From Desulfobacteraceae bacterium (GTDB lineage: Bacteria; Desulfobacterota; Desulfobacteria; Desulfobacterales; Desulfobacteraceae), in NCBI GenBank assembly GCA_004796375.1, contig QZLA01000052.1, positions 1-55,730 on the forward strand: DNA of 55,730 bases. The letters are read 5' to 3'. Below the pieces are notes generated by a model. It made no database searches. It had not been told where the DNA came from and saw only the letters and a program-made list of their open reading frames with translations. Positions 26,191 to 34,732 of the stretch are shown here, piece after piece (within the stretch, counting starts at the first letter, position 1; every line of letters starts with the position of its first letter). The position numbers and the translations under genes were made by a program.

Positions 26191-26658
26191 ATGAAAAACT
26201 ATCAGCGCGTCACATTCCACACCATCCGGTTGATCCTCGCCGCAGTGTTCATCTATGCCAGTATTGACAAAATCATCAACCCCGAAGGATTCGCCAAAGC
26301 GATCTTCAACCACCAGGTGCTGCCGGACAGTCTGATCAACGTGACCGCCATCGTCCTCCCCTGGCTGGAGCTGTTTATTGGCGGATGCCTGCTGCTCAAC
26401 GTCTGGACACCGGGTGCGGCGCTTCTGACGGCCGGCCTGATGACGGTGTTCATGGCCGTGGTTTCATTTAACCTGGCCAGGGGGTTGGATGTGGCCTGCG
26501 GGTGTTTTTCAACCACTGACGCCAAGGGGATGGATATGATGACCTTCCTGCGGGATTGTCTGTTCCTGGTATTGTCCTGGGGACTTGTGGCGGCTACCTT
26601 TAAAAAATCCAGCCGGATTATCCCGTCCCAACAGGCATCCATAAAACCTGCGGGGTAA
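26191..26658 (+). CDS. MauE/DoxX-like membrane protein
   Basis: A 155-residue membrane protein with four predicted helices. FIYASIDKIINPEGFAKAI after the first helix and DVACGCFSTTDAKGM between helices three and four are typical of MauE/DoxX-type proteins. The CGC pair is conserved and probably redox active. MauE acts with thioredoxin-like proteins in disulfide chemistry of exported enzymes. It is the last gene of the ArsR-led operon, and the nrdJ gene converges from the other side 21 bases away. Confidence 0.82.
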   Translation: MKNYQRVTFHTIRLILAAVFIYASIDKIINPEGFAKAIFNHQVLPDSLINVTAIVLPWLELFIGGCLLLNVWTPGAALLTAGLMTVFMAVVSFNLARGLDVACGCFSTTDAKGMDMMTFLRDCLFLVLSWGLVAATFKKSSRIIPSQQASIKPAG

Positions 26659-26679
26659 TAACCCGGCCAGACTCTCAAT

Positions 26680-28917
26680 TTATCCGCATTTGGTAAAACC
26701 GCATGAATGGCAGGTTTTACACCCCTCTTCATAGGTAATGGTCTGCCCGCATTCGGGGCAGGCATCGGGTTTGAGATTATTCTTGAACCGCTTTTTCACC
26801 TTGCCGTTGCCATTGGGCATGTAGCGCTTTTCAAGGACCTTGGCAATGGCATCCGGTATGGAGTACACCAGTCCGCCTTCCTGGAACACGGCATGTTCTC
26901 CCCGGATTCCGCTGATCTGTTCGATCACCTCATCCACCCCGATCCCGGACCGTAATGCAAGGGATACCAGGCGGCCGATCGCTTCGGTCTTTGCCTGGGT
27001 GGAGATACCGGATTTACCGATGGTGGCGAACAGCTCAAACGGCCGGCCGTTGAACTCCGATACCGTGACATAGAGGTTACCCATTCCGGTTTTAATGCGT
27101 TCCGTAAACCCCTCAAGGGTCTGGGGCCGTTCTCGGCCGGCCAAAAGGAAATCATCGGATTCTCCCCCATTGGATTCCTTGGAGACGGTCAGCACCTGGT
27201 TGTCCTTGCTGCCGTCCCGGTAGATGGTCACCCCCTTGCATTTGAGCTTGAACGCCTCGTCATAAATGTACCTGACATCCTCCTCTGTTGCCTCCCGCGG
27301 CAGGTTCACGGTTTTGGACACCGCATTATCCGTATATTTCTGGAATGCAGCCTGCATTTTGATATGGTTTTCCGGCGTAATATCGTGGGCGGTTGCAAAC
27401 ACCTTTCTCAAGTGAACCGGGACATCCTGGTTCCCTTTTACCGTTCCTTTCTGAGCGATCTCCTCCATCAGTTCATCACTGTAGAACCCCTCGGTCTGGG
27501 CGACCTGCTCAAAAACGGGGTTCACCTCCAACAGCCGGTCATTATCCATGACGGTCCTGACAAAGCTCAATGCAAACACCGGCTCTATCCCACTGGAACA
27601 CCCGGCAATGATACTCAGGGTCCCGGTCGGAGCGATGGTGGTGGTGGTGGCATTGCGCATGCGTTTTCCCTCTTCCTTGAACACACTGTCCTCAAAATTG
27701 GGAAACACACCCCGTTCCTGGGCCAGTTTGCCGGAGGCTTTGTGGGATTCCGTCTGAACAAATGCCATGATCTCCTCTGCCGTATCCAGTGCCTCATCCG
27801 AATCATAGGGTAAATCCAGCAGATACAGCAGGTCTGCAAACCCCATGATCCCCAGACCGATCTTGCGGTTGCCCTTGACCATCCGGTCGATCTCCTCAAT
27901 CGGGTACCTGGACATGTCAATGGTATTGTCCAGGAAACGAACGGACAGGTGAACGGTTTCCTTGAGCGCCTTATAATCGATAACTGTTTTACCTTTGTCC
28001 TCTTTGACAAACTTGGTCAGGTTAATGGATCCCAGGTTGCAGGCTTCCATGGGCAGCAGCGGCTGTTCACCACAGGGATTGGTGGATTCAATCTCTCCGA
28101 TCCCCGGTGTGGTGTTAAAGCGGTTGATCTCATCCAGGAAGATGATACCCGGATCGCCGGTTTCCCACGCCTGCTTCACCAGTTCACTGTAAACCGCCTC
28201 TGCATTCAGCTGGCCGCAAGGGGTTCCGGTTGTTGGATCGATCAGGTCATAATCCCCGCCATTGTGCACTGCGGACATAAACTTGTCCGTTACCCCGACG
28301 GATATATTGAAATTATTCAGGTCCTTTTTATTGTTTTTACACTGGATAAAGGTCATGACATCCGGATGGTCCACCCTCAGAACCGCCATATTGGCCCCTC
28401 TCCGGGTGCCGCCCTGTTTGACTTGCTCGGTGGCGGTATTAAAAATCCGCATGAACGACACCGGGCCCGATGCAATCCCACCGGTGGAGCCGACCTTGCT
28501 GTTCTCCGGACGAAGACGTGAGAACGAAAACCCGGTCCCCCCCCCGGATTTATGGATGATGGCCGCATATTTAACCGCCTCAAAAATACCGTCTATGCTG
28601 TCCTCAACCGGAAGCACAAAGCAGGCGGCCAGCTGCCCCAAACGGCGACCGGCATTCATCAGCGTGGGGGAGTTCGGAAGAAATCTGAACTCTGCCATCA
28701 GGTTATAAAACTGATCCTCAACCTTTTTGACATCTGCTTTTTTGTCATAGTTTTTTTCAGCCTGGGCAATATGTGCGGCGACTCTTCTGAACATCTGCTC
28801 CGGTGACTCACTCACCTGACCGGACTCATCTTTTTTCAGATACCGTCTTTCAAGGACAGTTCTTGAGTTTTCAGTGATGAACTTGATCGTCTCGCTGCTT
28901 TTCTTTCCAGGGCTCAT
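26680..28917 (-). CDS. nrdJ: Adenosylcobalamin-dependent ribonucleoside-diphosphate reductase (class II)
   Basis: A 745-residue reductase with the class II catalytic layout. It has Cys99 in AACFVLPVEDS, the radical and substrate loop STNPCGEQPLLPMEACNL (Cys282, Glu284, Cys293), ATTTTIAPTGTLSIIAGCSSG, and a C-terminal zinc-ribbon-like tail CPECGQTITYEEGCKTC with terminal CGFTKCG. It makes deoxyribonucleotides without oxygen, using B12. The ATG at 28917 is preferred (AAGGAG eight bases upstream) to a GTG nine bases earlier inside that site. Two NrdR-like boxes lie in its promoter. I see no cobalamin riboswitch. Confidence 0.93.
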   Translation of the reverse strand: MSPGKKSSETIKFITENSRTVLERRYLKKDESGQVSESPEQMFRRVAAHIAQAEKNYDKKADVKKVEDQFYNLMAEFRFLPNSPTLMNAGRRLGQLAACFVLPVEDSIDGIFEAVKYAAIIHKSGGGTGFSFSRLRPENSKVGSTGGIASGPVSFMRIFNTATEQVKQGGTRRGANMAVLRVDHPDVMTFIQCKNNKKDLNNFNISVGVTDKFMSAVHNGGDYDLIDPTTGTPCGQLNAEAVYSELVKQAWETGDPGIIFLDEINRFNTTPGIGEIESTNPCGEQPLLPMEACNLGSINLTKFVKEDKGKTVIDYKALKETVHLSVRFLDNTIDMSRYPIEEIDRMVKGNRKIGLGIMGFADLLYLLDLPYDSDEALDTAEEIMAFVQTESHKASGKLAQERGVFPNFEDSVFKEEGKRMRNATTTTIAPTGTLSIIAGCSSGIEPVFALSFVRTVMDNDRLLEVNPVFEQVAQTEGFYSDELMEEIAQKGTVKGNQDVPVHLRKVFATAHDITPENHIKMQAAFQKYTDNAVSKTVNLPREATEEDVRYIYDEAFKLKCKGVTIYRDGSKDNQVLTVSKESNGGESDDFLLAGRERPQTLEGFTERIKTGMGNLYVTVSEFNGRPFELFATIGKSGISTQAKTEAIGRLVSLALRSGIGVDEVIEQISGIRGEHAVFQEGGLVYSIPDAIAKVLEKRYMPNGNGKVKKRFKNNLKPDACPECGQTITYEEGCKTCHSCGFTKCG

Positions 28918-28996
28918 TGGGGTCACTCCTTTTGGGGATTCGTGATTTATCTAAATGGCTTGCCAGCACCAGCTTTCATTCATCCGGCGGACCACT

Positions 28997-29038
28997 ACTA
29001 TATATAGATCAATTTTAAAAAACAAGTACCACATATAG
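28997..29038 (-). promoter_or_regulatory. Pair of NrdR-like boxes over the nrdJ promoter
   Basis: CTATATATAG (28998-29007) matches the NrdR core CwATATATwG at every position, and CCACATATAG (29029-29038) matches at eight of ten. The box starts are 31 bp apart, the three-helical-turn spacing known for NrdR site pairs. On the minus strand TTGTTT (29025-29020) and TATAGT (29002-28997) are 17 bp apart, so box one overlaps the -10 and box two lies just beyond the -35. An NrdR repressor would fit here. The nrdR gene is not in the window. Confidence 0.7.
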
Positions 29039-29130
29039 ATTTTTAAAAAAAATTTTCCAAGTGTGCGTATCCAAAGAAAAAACGGTATAATTATCGGGCG
29101 GAATAAAGCATATTAACCAAGGAGATTGAA

Positions 29131-29331
29131 ATGCCCTATGTCAATATCAGGATCACGGATGAACAGGTAACCCCCGAGCAAAAGAAGCAACTCATACAGG
29201 GAGCCACCCAGCTGCTGGTGGATGTTCTGGACAAGAACCCGGCCACCACCGTGGTGGTGATTGACGAGGTCAACACCGATAACTGGGGAATCGGGGGCCA
29301 GTGCGTCACCGAACTGAGAAAGAAAAAATAG
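29131..29331 (+). CDS. 4-oxalocrotonate tautomerase family protein
   Basis: A 66-residue protein. After loss of Met the N-terminal Pro (MPYVNIRITDE) is the catalytic base typical of the family, followed by the helix QKKQLIQGATQLLVDVLDK and the beta strand TTVVVIDEV. A basic tail closes it. AGGAG lies before the start. Members tautomerise keto acids, but many small homologues have no known substrate. It converges with the QueG-like gene 13 bases away and has no operon partner. Confidence 0.85.
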   Translation: MPYVNIRITDEQVTPEQKKQLIQGATQLLVDVLDKNPATTVVVIDEVNTDNWGIGGQCVTELRKKK

Positions 29332-29344
29332 AATCGATCTGAAA

Positions 29345-30037
29345 TTACTTTGCTTTGACGGTTTTCTGCCCATGGGGACATGCCTGGGTACAGATACCGC
29401 AATTGTGCCCCCCATGATAGTGGTTGAAATGGGTTTTCTTGTAGTGGTCACATGCCCAGGCATCCAGGAGTGCATCCCGCTCTATGCCGGGACGCCAATC
29501 GCTGCCCGTCAAAGCTGAGGCCGGGCAGGTTGCCACGCACTGGTCACACTTCCCGCAAAGGCTTTTCTCTATCGGCCGGTCCGGCGTCAATGGGGCATCG
29601 GTGAGCACTGTACCCAGGCGAACCCAGGGCCCCCATTTCTTAGTCACCAGCTGACAGTTTCGTCCGACCCAGCCCAGGCCTGCCCGGGTAGCAGCCGTTT
29701 TGTGCTGGAAATCGCCCCTGATATTTTCAGGGTCACTTCTAACAGAGGCGGGAAGTGCAAAGGCATTGCAGCCCGCCCTCTCCAGGCCACGGACAATCTC
29801 ATGGGACATGGCATCGATCCGCAGGTTCACCTGCTTGTACAGCACACTGTAGGCATCGGTGGGCCCCTGTGACAGTTGATCCATCACCCAGGACTCCATC
29901 TGAAACACAAACGCGACACCCCGGTGGAACCCGGCAAGATCTCCCGTGGGAATCCCTTCCAGGTCGGCAATTCCATAAAGTGTGCACTGGTGAGCATCCG
30001 CAATCAACGCCAGTTCATTTTTAAACATGATCATCAC
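29345..30037 (-). CDS. Double 4Fe-4S protein related to epoxyqueuosine reductase
   Basis: A 230-residue protein resembling the central and C-terminal part of QueG (full QueG is much longer). It has RAGLGWVGRN near residue 120, a ferredoxin-type set Cys161, Cys164, Cys167, Cys171 (CGKCDQCVATCP) and a second set Cys196, Cys213, Cys216, Cys220. Between Cys196 and Cys213 is an unusual His-rich run (His198, 203, 206, 208, 211). QueG itself also binds cobalamin in its N-terminal part, which is shortened here, so this is probably a stand-alone redox protein of the family rather than queuosine synthesis. Start codon choice is uncertain. Confidence 0.75.
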   Translation of the reverse strand: MMIMFKNELALIADAHQCTLYGIADLEGIPTGDLAGFHRGVAFVFQMESWVMDQLSQGPTDAYSVLYKQVNLRIDAMSHEIVRGLERAGCNAFALPASVRSDPENIRGDFQHKTAATRAGLGWVGRNCQLVTKKWGPWVRLGTVLTDAPLTPDRPIEKSLCGKCDQCVATCPASALTGSDWRPGIERDALLDAWACDHYKKTHFNHYHGGHNCGICTQACPHGQKTVKAK

Positions 30038-30131
30038 TCATCTATTCGGTCTTTTCTCTTTGCAATATCTCACGGTTCCTTTCATCTCCGGCATTATAGC
30101 CGCCATCTCCGGCCGGTGTCAAAGCATACAT

Positions 30132-30173
30132 GATAAAACCGTGGCCACACACCTGGTAAAAATGGGTTTTATC
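30132..30173. promoter_or_regulatory. Long inverted repeat upstream of the adenine deaminase gene
   Basis: GATAAAACC (30132-30140) and GGTTTTATC (30165-30173) are perfect inverted arms around a 24-base centre that itself contains the palindrome GTGGCCAC (30141-30148). It lies in the divergent gap between the QueG-like gene and ade. It could be an operator or a leader hairpin. The conserved core of a purine riboswitch is not present. Confidence 0.4.
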
Positions 30174-30243
30174 CTGTGCCGTTGACTGGTATGATTGATC
30201 ATTTAATCCACAATCCAACTCCCACAATGTAAAAGGGGTGCCC

Positions 30244-31953
30244 ATGAGAAACTTTATGCTCAAGCTTGCTGCGGCCAGGGGCGAAATCGAAGCCGATCTT
30301 TTAATCAGGAATGCACGGGTGATCAATGTGTTGTCCGGCGAGATCCACCAGGAGGATGTGGCCATCATGGACGGCCGGTTCCTGGGTTTTGGAGACTATG
30401 ATGCCAAAGAGGAGATGGATGTGGAGGGACTGTACATGGCCCCGGGATTTATCGACGGCCATATCCACTTTGAAAGCACCATGCTCACCCTGCCGGAATT
30501 TGCCAGGGCCGTCCTCCGGTGCGGCGGGACATCCGTTGTGATCGATCCCCATGAAATGGCCAATGTGCTTGGTCTTGACGGCATCCGCTATGTCCTCCAC
30601 AGCATCAGCCAGATCCCGTTGGATGTGTTTGTGATGCTGCCCAGCTGCGTGCCGGCCACGCCCCTTGAAACCTCGGGATCTTCCATTACCCACCGGGAAC
30701 TGAACTATATGATCAACGAAGACCGGGTGGCCGGCATCGGTGAAATGATGAATTTCCCTGCCGTGATCCAGGGAGACGAAGAGGTTCACGACCGAATTAG
30801 GGTGACCAAATGGAAAAAAGTCGACGGCCATGCACCGGGCGTCACCGGTAAAGACCTCAATGCCTATATCTTCTCCAATATAGACAGTGATCATGAATCC
30901 ACCTCTGCTAAGGAGGCGCTGGAAAAACTCAGGAAGGGGATGCATATCCTGATTCGGGAAGGAACCAGTGAAAGGAACCTCGAGGAGCTGATCTCCATTG
31001 TGAACACGGATAACTCCTGGCATTTTTCATTTGCAACGGATGACAAGCACCCGGACGACCTGCTTGAAGAGGGCCATATCGATCACTGTATCCGCAAAGC
31101 CATCGCGCTTGGGATGGCACCCATGACGGCGTACCAGATCGCCTCCATCAATGCAGCCAATCATCACCGTCTCAGGAACGTGGGAGCAGTCAAACCCAGG
31201 TTCTGGGCAGACTTTGTCCTGCTTTCCGATTACAAGGCCGTCTCCATTGAATCCGTGTTTAAGCGGGGAATAAAGGTATTTGACGACAACCGCCTGGTCC
31301 ATTTCCCTGAGTCACAGCCCCCCTCGGTGAGAAGCTCTATGAACCCGGCCCATGTCACGCTCCAGGATTTTAAAATCCCGGCCCAAGGCACCTCCATCCG
31401 TGTGATCGATATCCTGCCCCACCAGGTTGTCACACAGGAGCATATCACCTTGGCACATATCCGGGATGGATACGTGGAATCCGATCTGGGTAAAGACATA
31501 CTCAAGATCGTCGTGATTGAACGCCACAAGGCCACCGGAAGGATCGGAAAGGGATTTGTCCGGGGATTCGGTCTGAAGCACGGTGCCATCGGCTCAACAG
31601 TCGCCCATGATGCCCATAATATTGTAATTGTGGGAACCAATGATGAGGACATGTATGCGGCATTCAAACGGATCAAAACCCTTCAGGGCGGCTTTGTCGC
31701 AATGGATCGAGGAGAACTTGTGGCCGAACTGCCCCTGCCCGTCGCCGGTCTGTTATCGGACCAGAGTTTTGAAGATACGGCGCAAAACCTGAAGATGCTC
31801 AAGGAAAAGGTCAAAACCCTGGGCGGCACCCATGAGGCCCCCTTCATGATCCTGTCATTTTTATGTCTCTCCCCGATACCGCGCCTCAAGGTAACGGATC
31901 TGGGGCTGATTGATGTGGATCAATTCGATGTGGTGCCGCTGTTTACGGAGTGA
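30244..31953 (+). CDS. ade: Adenine deaminase
   Basis: Amidohydrolase of 569 residues with the adenine deaminase layout. It has the metal site GHIHFESTM (His73, His75), EMMNFPAVIQGD, DGHAPGV, ATDDKHPDDLLEEGHID and a C-terminal domain with GFGLKHGAIGSTVAHDAHNI. It hydrolyses adenine to hypoxanthine and ammonia with two metal ions. The ATG at 30244 is preferred to a GTG six bases earlier; AAAAGGGG lies in front. It sits just ahead of the long purine operon but is separated by a 127-bp AT-rich promoter-like gap, so it may be transcribed separately. It would feed hypoxanthine to the xanthine dehydrogenases downstream. Confidence 0.92.
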   Translation: MRNFMLKLAAARGEIEADLLIRNARVINVLSGEIHQEDVAIMDGRFLGFGDYDAKEEMDVEGLYMAPGFIDGHIHFESTMLTLPEFARAVLRCGGTSVVIDPHEMANVLGLDGIRYVLHSISQIPLDVFVMLPSCVPATPLETSGSSITHRELNYMINEDRVAGIGEMMNFPAVIQGDEEVHDRIRVTKWKKVDGHAPGVTGKDLNAYIFSNIDSDHESTSAKEALEKLRKGMHILIREGTSERNLEELISIVNTDNSWHFSFATDDKHPDDLLEEGHIDHCIRKAIALGMAPMTAYQIASINAANHHRLRNVGAVKPRFWADFVLLSDYKAVSIESVFKRGIKVFDDNRLVHFPESQPPSVRSSMNPAHVTLQDFKIPAQGTSIRVIDILPHQVVTQEHITLAHIRDGYVESDLGKDILKIVVIERHKATGRIGKGFVRGFGLKHGAIGSTVAHDAHNIVIVGTNDEDMYAAFKRIKTLQGGFVAMDRGELVAELPLPVAGLLSDQSFEDTAQNLKMLKEKVKTLGGTHEAPFMILSFLCLSPIPRLKVTDLGLIDVDQFDVVPLFTE

Positions 31954-31954
31954 T

Positions 31955-32036
31955 TTCAAATAAATTTGAATTATTCCTAAAAAATTTGAATATATTTGAA
32001 AATCATCTTGACTTCCCATGAGATTTTAACTACTCC
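31955..32036 (+). promoter_or_regulatory. AT-rich region with phased ATTTGAA repeats before the purine operon
   Basis: ATTTGAA occurs at 31964-31970, 31984-31990 and 31994-32000, so copies are 20 and 10 bp apart and face the same side of the helix. The first also forms an inverted repeat with TTCAAA at 31955-31960. TTGACT at 32008-32013 could be a -35 element, but the matching -10 (TACTCC at 32031) is poor, as expected for an activator-dependent promoter. The repeats are clear; their role is inferred. Confidence 0.45.
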
Positions 32037-32080
32037 TGAATCATGATCATTAGATTTTGATTAAGATTCAAGGAGTATCC

Positions 32081-33451
32081 GTGGCAACGATTCTGATCAA
32101 GGGCGGTACCCTGGTTACCATGAATGCAGACCGGCAGATTATCAGGGCCGACCTGCTCATCGAGAATGACCGGATCAAAAAGATCCGCCCTGCCATTGAC
32201 TTTTCGGCCGATACGATCATTGACGCTCGTGATCGGGTCATCATCCCCGGACTGATCCAGCCCCATATCCACCTCACCCAAACCCTTTTCAGGGGGCTTG
32301 CCGATGATCTGGAGCTCCTGGACTGGCTCAAGAAAAGGGTCTGGCCGCTGGAAGCCGCCCATACCTTTGAATCCAATCGGATATCTGCCCGGCTGGGCAT
32401 TTCCGAACTGATCCTGGGCGGCACTACGGCCGTCCTCGATATGGGAACGGTTCAGCATACCCGGGCCATCTGCGAGGAGGTCCGGGACACCGGTTTCAGG
32501 GCGGTGGTCGGAAAGTGCATGATGGATCACGGCCAGGGTGTCCCAAGGGAATTGATGGAATCTTTGCAGGATTCCATCGAGGAAAGTTCCCGTCTCATGA
32601 ACGAGTGGCACGAGAGCGCCGGCGGCCGGATCCGGTATGCATTTGCCCCGCGCTTTGCCGTATCCTGCAGTGACGCACTGCTGCTCAGGGTTAAGGAGAT
32701 CGCCCGGGCCAATCATACCATGGTCCATACCCATGCCTCGGAAAACCAGGGGGAGATCGCCCTGGTGGAAAAGGAGCGGGGCATGCGCAACATTCAATAT
32801 TTTGAAAAGATCGGCCTGACTGGAGAAACCCTGGCCCTGGCCCACTGCATCTGGCTGTCAAAAGAGGAGATGAACATTCTGGCCGACACCGGTACCCGTA
32901 TCGTCCACTGCCCCTCCTCCAATATGAAACTGGCCTCAGGTATCGCCAAGATCCCTGAACTCCTGGATATGGGTGCCCAGGTTTCCCTGGCAGCCGACGG
33001 GGCACCCTGCAACAACAACATGAGCATGTTCACGGAAATGCGCCATGCCGCCCTGATCCAGAAGGTCAGGTTACTGTCGCCAACCGCCATGCCGGCGGAC
33101 ACGATTTTTGAAATGGCCACACTGGGCGGTGCCCGAGCCTTGGGACTGGCGCATGAACTGGGCAGCCTGGAGGTCGGGAAGAAAGCCGATCTCGCCCTGG
33201 TGGATCTCAACCAGCCCCATACCTCACCCGGAATGGACCGGGATCCGGTATCACAACTGGTGTATTCCGCATCTGCCTGTGATGTGAAAACCACGATTGT
33301 CAACGGCCGGATCCTCATGAAGGACCGGCAGCTGACCACCATTGATATCAAGGACACCATTGCCCAGGCCAATCACCTGTGTCAGGCCGTTATGGCCCGT
33401 GCGGGCATCAGTTCCGTTGTCAAACCGGACGTCAACAGGGAGGCGGTATGA
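32081..33451 (+). CDS. Amidohydrolase, probable guanine or related purine/nucleoside deaminase
   Basis: A 456-residue enzyme of the ATZ/TRZ-type amidohydrolase group. Metal ligands are His62 and His64 in IQPHIHLTQTLFRG, plus HTHASENQ, LAHCIWLS and AADGAPCNNNMSMF. It begins at a GTG with AAGGAG five bases upstream; an in-frame TTG further upstream overlaps that ribosome site and is unlikely. The family includes guanine deaminase, S-adenosylhomocysteine/methylthioadenosine deaminase and 5'-deoxyadenosine deaminase. The cluster favours guanine to xanthine, but sequence alone does not settle it. It is first in the long purine operon, overlapping the next gene by ATGA. Confidence 0.8.
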   Translation: MATILIKGGTLVTMNADRQIIRADLLIENDRIKKIRPAIDFSADTIIDARDRVIIPGLIQPHIHLTQTLFRGLADDLELLDWLKKRVWPLEAAHTFESNRISARLGISELILGGTTAVLDMGTVQHTRAICEEVRDTGFRAVVGKCMMDHGQGVPRELMESLQDSIEESSRLMNEWHESAGGRIRYAFAPRFAVSCSDALLLRVKEIARANHTMVHTHASENQGEIALVEKERGMRNIQYFEKIGLTGETLALAHCIWLSKEEMNILADTGTRIVHCPSSNMKLASGIAKIPELLDMGAQVSLAADGAPCNNNMSMFTEMRHAALIQKVRLLSPTAMPADTIFEMATLGGARALGLAHELGSLEVGKKADLALVDLNQPHTSPGMDRDPVSQLVYSASACDVKTTIVNGRILMKDRQLTTIDIKDTIAQANHLCQAVMARAGISSVVKPDVNREAV

Positions 33452-34707
33452 GCCATATTACCCATGCACAGTGCTTGATCTGCGGGAAAACCTTTGAGGG
33501 GGAATCCTTTGAATATGTATGCCCGGACCACGGAAATGAGGGGATCCTGGATATTCAGTATGACTATAACCGGATCCGTGAATCCTTGTCTCCCGAACAG
33601 CTGGCATCCAACCCCGACCCGTCGATCTGGCGCTACCGGCCGTTGCTGCCTGTAAACAGCGACTCCAAGGTACCTGCTTTATCCATCGGCGGCACCCCCC
33701 TGTATCACTTCGAAACCCTGGCAAGGGACCTGGGGATCAGGTCCTTCCATCTCAAGGATGACGGCCGCCTGCCCACGGCGTCCTTCAAAGACCGGGCCAG
33801 CGCCATTGCCGCGGTCAAGTCCGTTGAGAAGGGGGCCAAAATCATCACCACAGCCAGCACCGGCAATGCAGCTGCTGCGCTCTCAGGGATTTGTGCGTCC
33901 ATGGGGTTGCCCAATATCATCTTTGTTCCGCACAGTGCTCCCCAGGCCAAAATCGCACAGCTTCTGATGTTCGGTTCAAAAGTGATCCTGGTGGAAGGCA
34001 CCTATGATGATGCGTTTGACCTCTGCCTGGACGCTGCAGCCGAGCATGGCTGGTATAACCGGAATACAGGCTTTAACCCCTATATGTCCGAAGGTAAGAA
34101 GACCTGTGCATTTGAAATCTGCGAACAGCTTGACTGGCAGGCACCGGACGTGATTGCGGTCAGTGTGGGTGACGGATGCATCATCGGCGGTATCCACAAG
34201 GGACTCAGGGAGCTCTATCACCTGGGCTGGATCGACACCATGCCCCGCCTGATCGGTGTACAGGCCCAAGGCAGTTCCTATATGGCGGATGCCTGGAAGA
34301 ACAATGAAAATGTGATTGAAAAGACTGCCCAGGCAGCCGATACGGTGGCAGACAGCATCAGTGCAGGCCTGCCCCGGGACCGGATCAAGGCCCTCAATGC
34401 CGTGACCCAAACCCAGGGCGCCTATGTCACGGTGAGCGATGACGAGATCCTCAGGGCCATTCCGGACCTGGCATCCCGGACCGGCGTATTTGCCGAGCCG
34501 GCCGGCGCCGCCACTTGGGCCGGGATCCAAAAAGCCGCCAAAGAAAACCTGATATCCGTGAAAGAATCCGTTGTAATGATCAATACCGGCAGCGGCCTCA
34601 AGGACGTCAACAGTGCCATGAAAGCGGTCGAACTCGAACAGCTGCCCTGCTTCAGGATTCCACCCGATATCACCGAAGTCAACCGTATGATTGATAAATT
34701 AAGATAA
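33448..34707 (+). CDS. Threonine-synthase-like PLP enzyme with N-terminal zinc ribbon
   Basis: The 419-residue protein has a short N-terminal ribbon (Cys9, Cys12, Cys25, with His28) and then a fold-type II PLP domain. Lys114 in TASFKDRASAIAA binds PLP, TTASTGNAAAALSGICAS contacts the substrate carboxylate, and SVGDGCIIGG binds phosphate. This is the ThrC-like layout, but the gene lies in a purine cluster and not with threonine genes. The start overlaps the previous stop (ATGA, with GGGAGG upstream); a longer in-frame start at 33379 lies inside the previous gene. Such enzymes carry out beta or gamma eliminations and replacements, so it might act on an amino acid made from the opened purine ring. 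Function is inferred from context. Confidence 0.8.
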   Translation: MSHITHAQCLICGKTFEGESFEYVCPDHGNEGILDIQYDYNRIRESLSPEQLASNPDPSIWRYRPLLPVNSDSKVPALSIGGTPLYHFETLARDLGIRSFHLKDDGRLPTASFKDRASAIAAVKSVEKGAKIITTASTGNAAAALSGICASMGLPNIIFVPHSAPQAKIAQLLMFGSKVILVEGTYDDAFDLCLDAAAEHGWYNRNTGFNPYMSEGKKTCAFEICEQLDWQAPDVIAVSVGDGCIIGGIHKGLRELYHLGWIDTMPRLIGVQAQGSSYMADAWKNNENVIEKTAQAADTVADSISAGLPRDRIKALNAVTQTQGAYVTVSDDEILRAIPDLASRTGVFAEPAGAATWAGIQKAAKENLISVKESVVMINTGSGLKDVNSAMKAVELEQLPCFRIPPDITEVNRMIDKLR

Positions 34708-34732
34708 CCCCTGAACAACAGGAGATAACACC

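Noticed and set aside
28918..29130. Possible cobalamin riboswitch upstream of the B12-dependent reductase
   Set aside because: I looked for the conserved B12-box and stem pattern and saw none. The region is AT-rich and is better explained by NrdR-like boxes and a promoter.
30038..30243. Possible purine riboswitch ahead of adenine deaminase
   Set aside because: The conserved three-way junction core of purine riboswitches is absent. Only a simple inverted repeat is visible.
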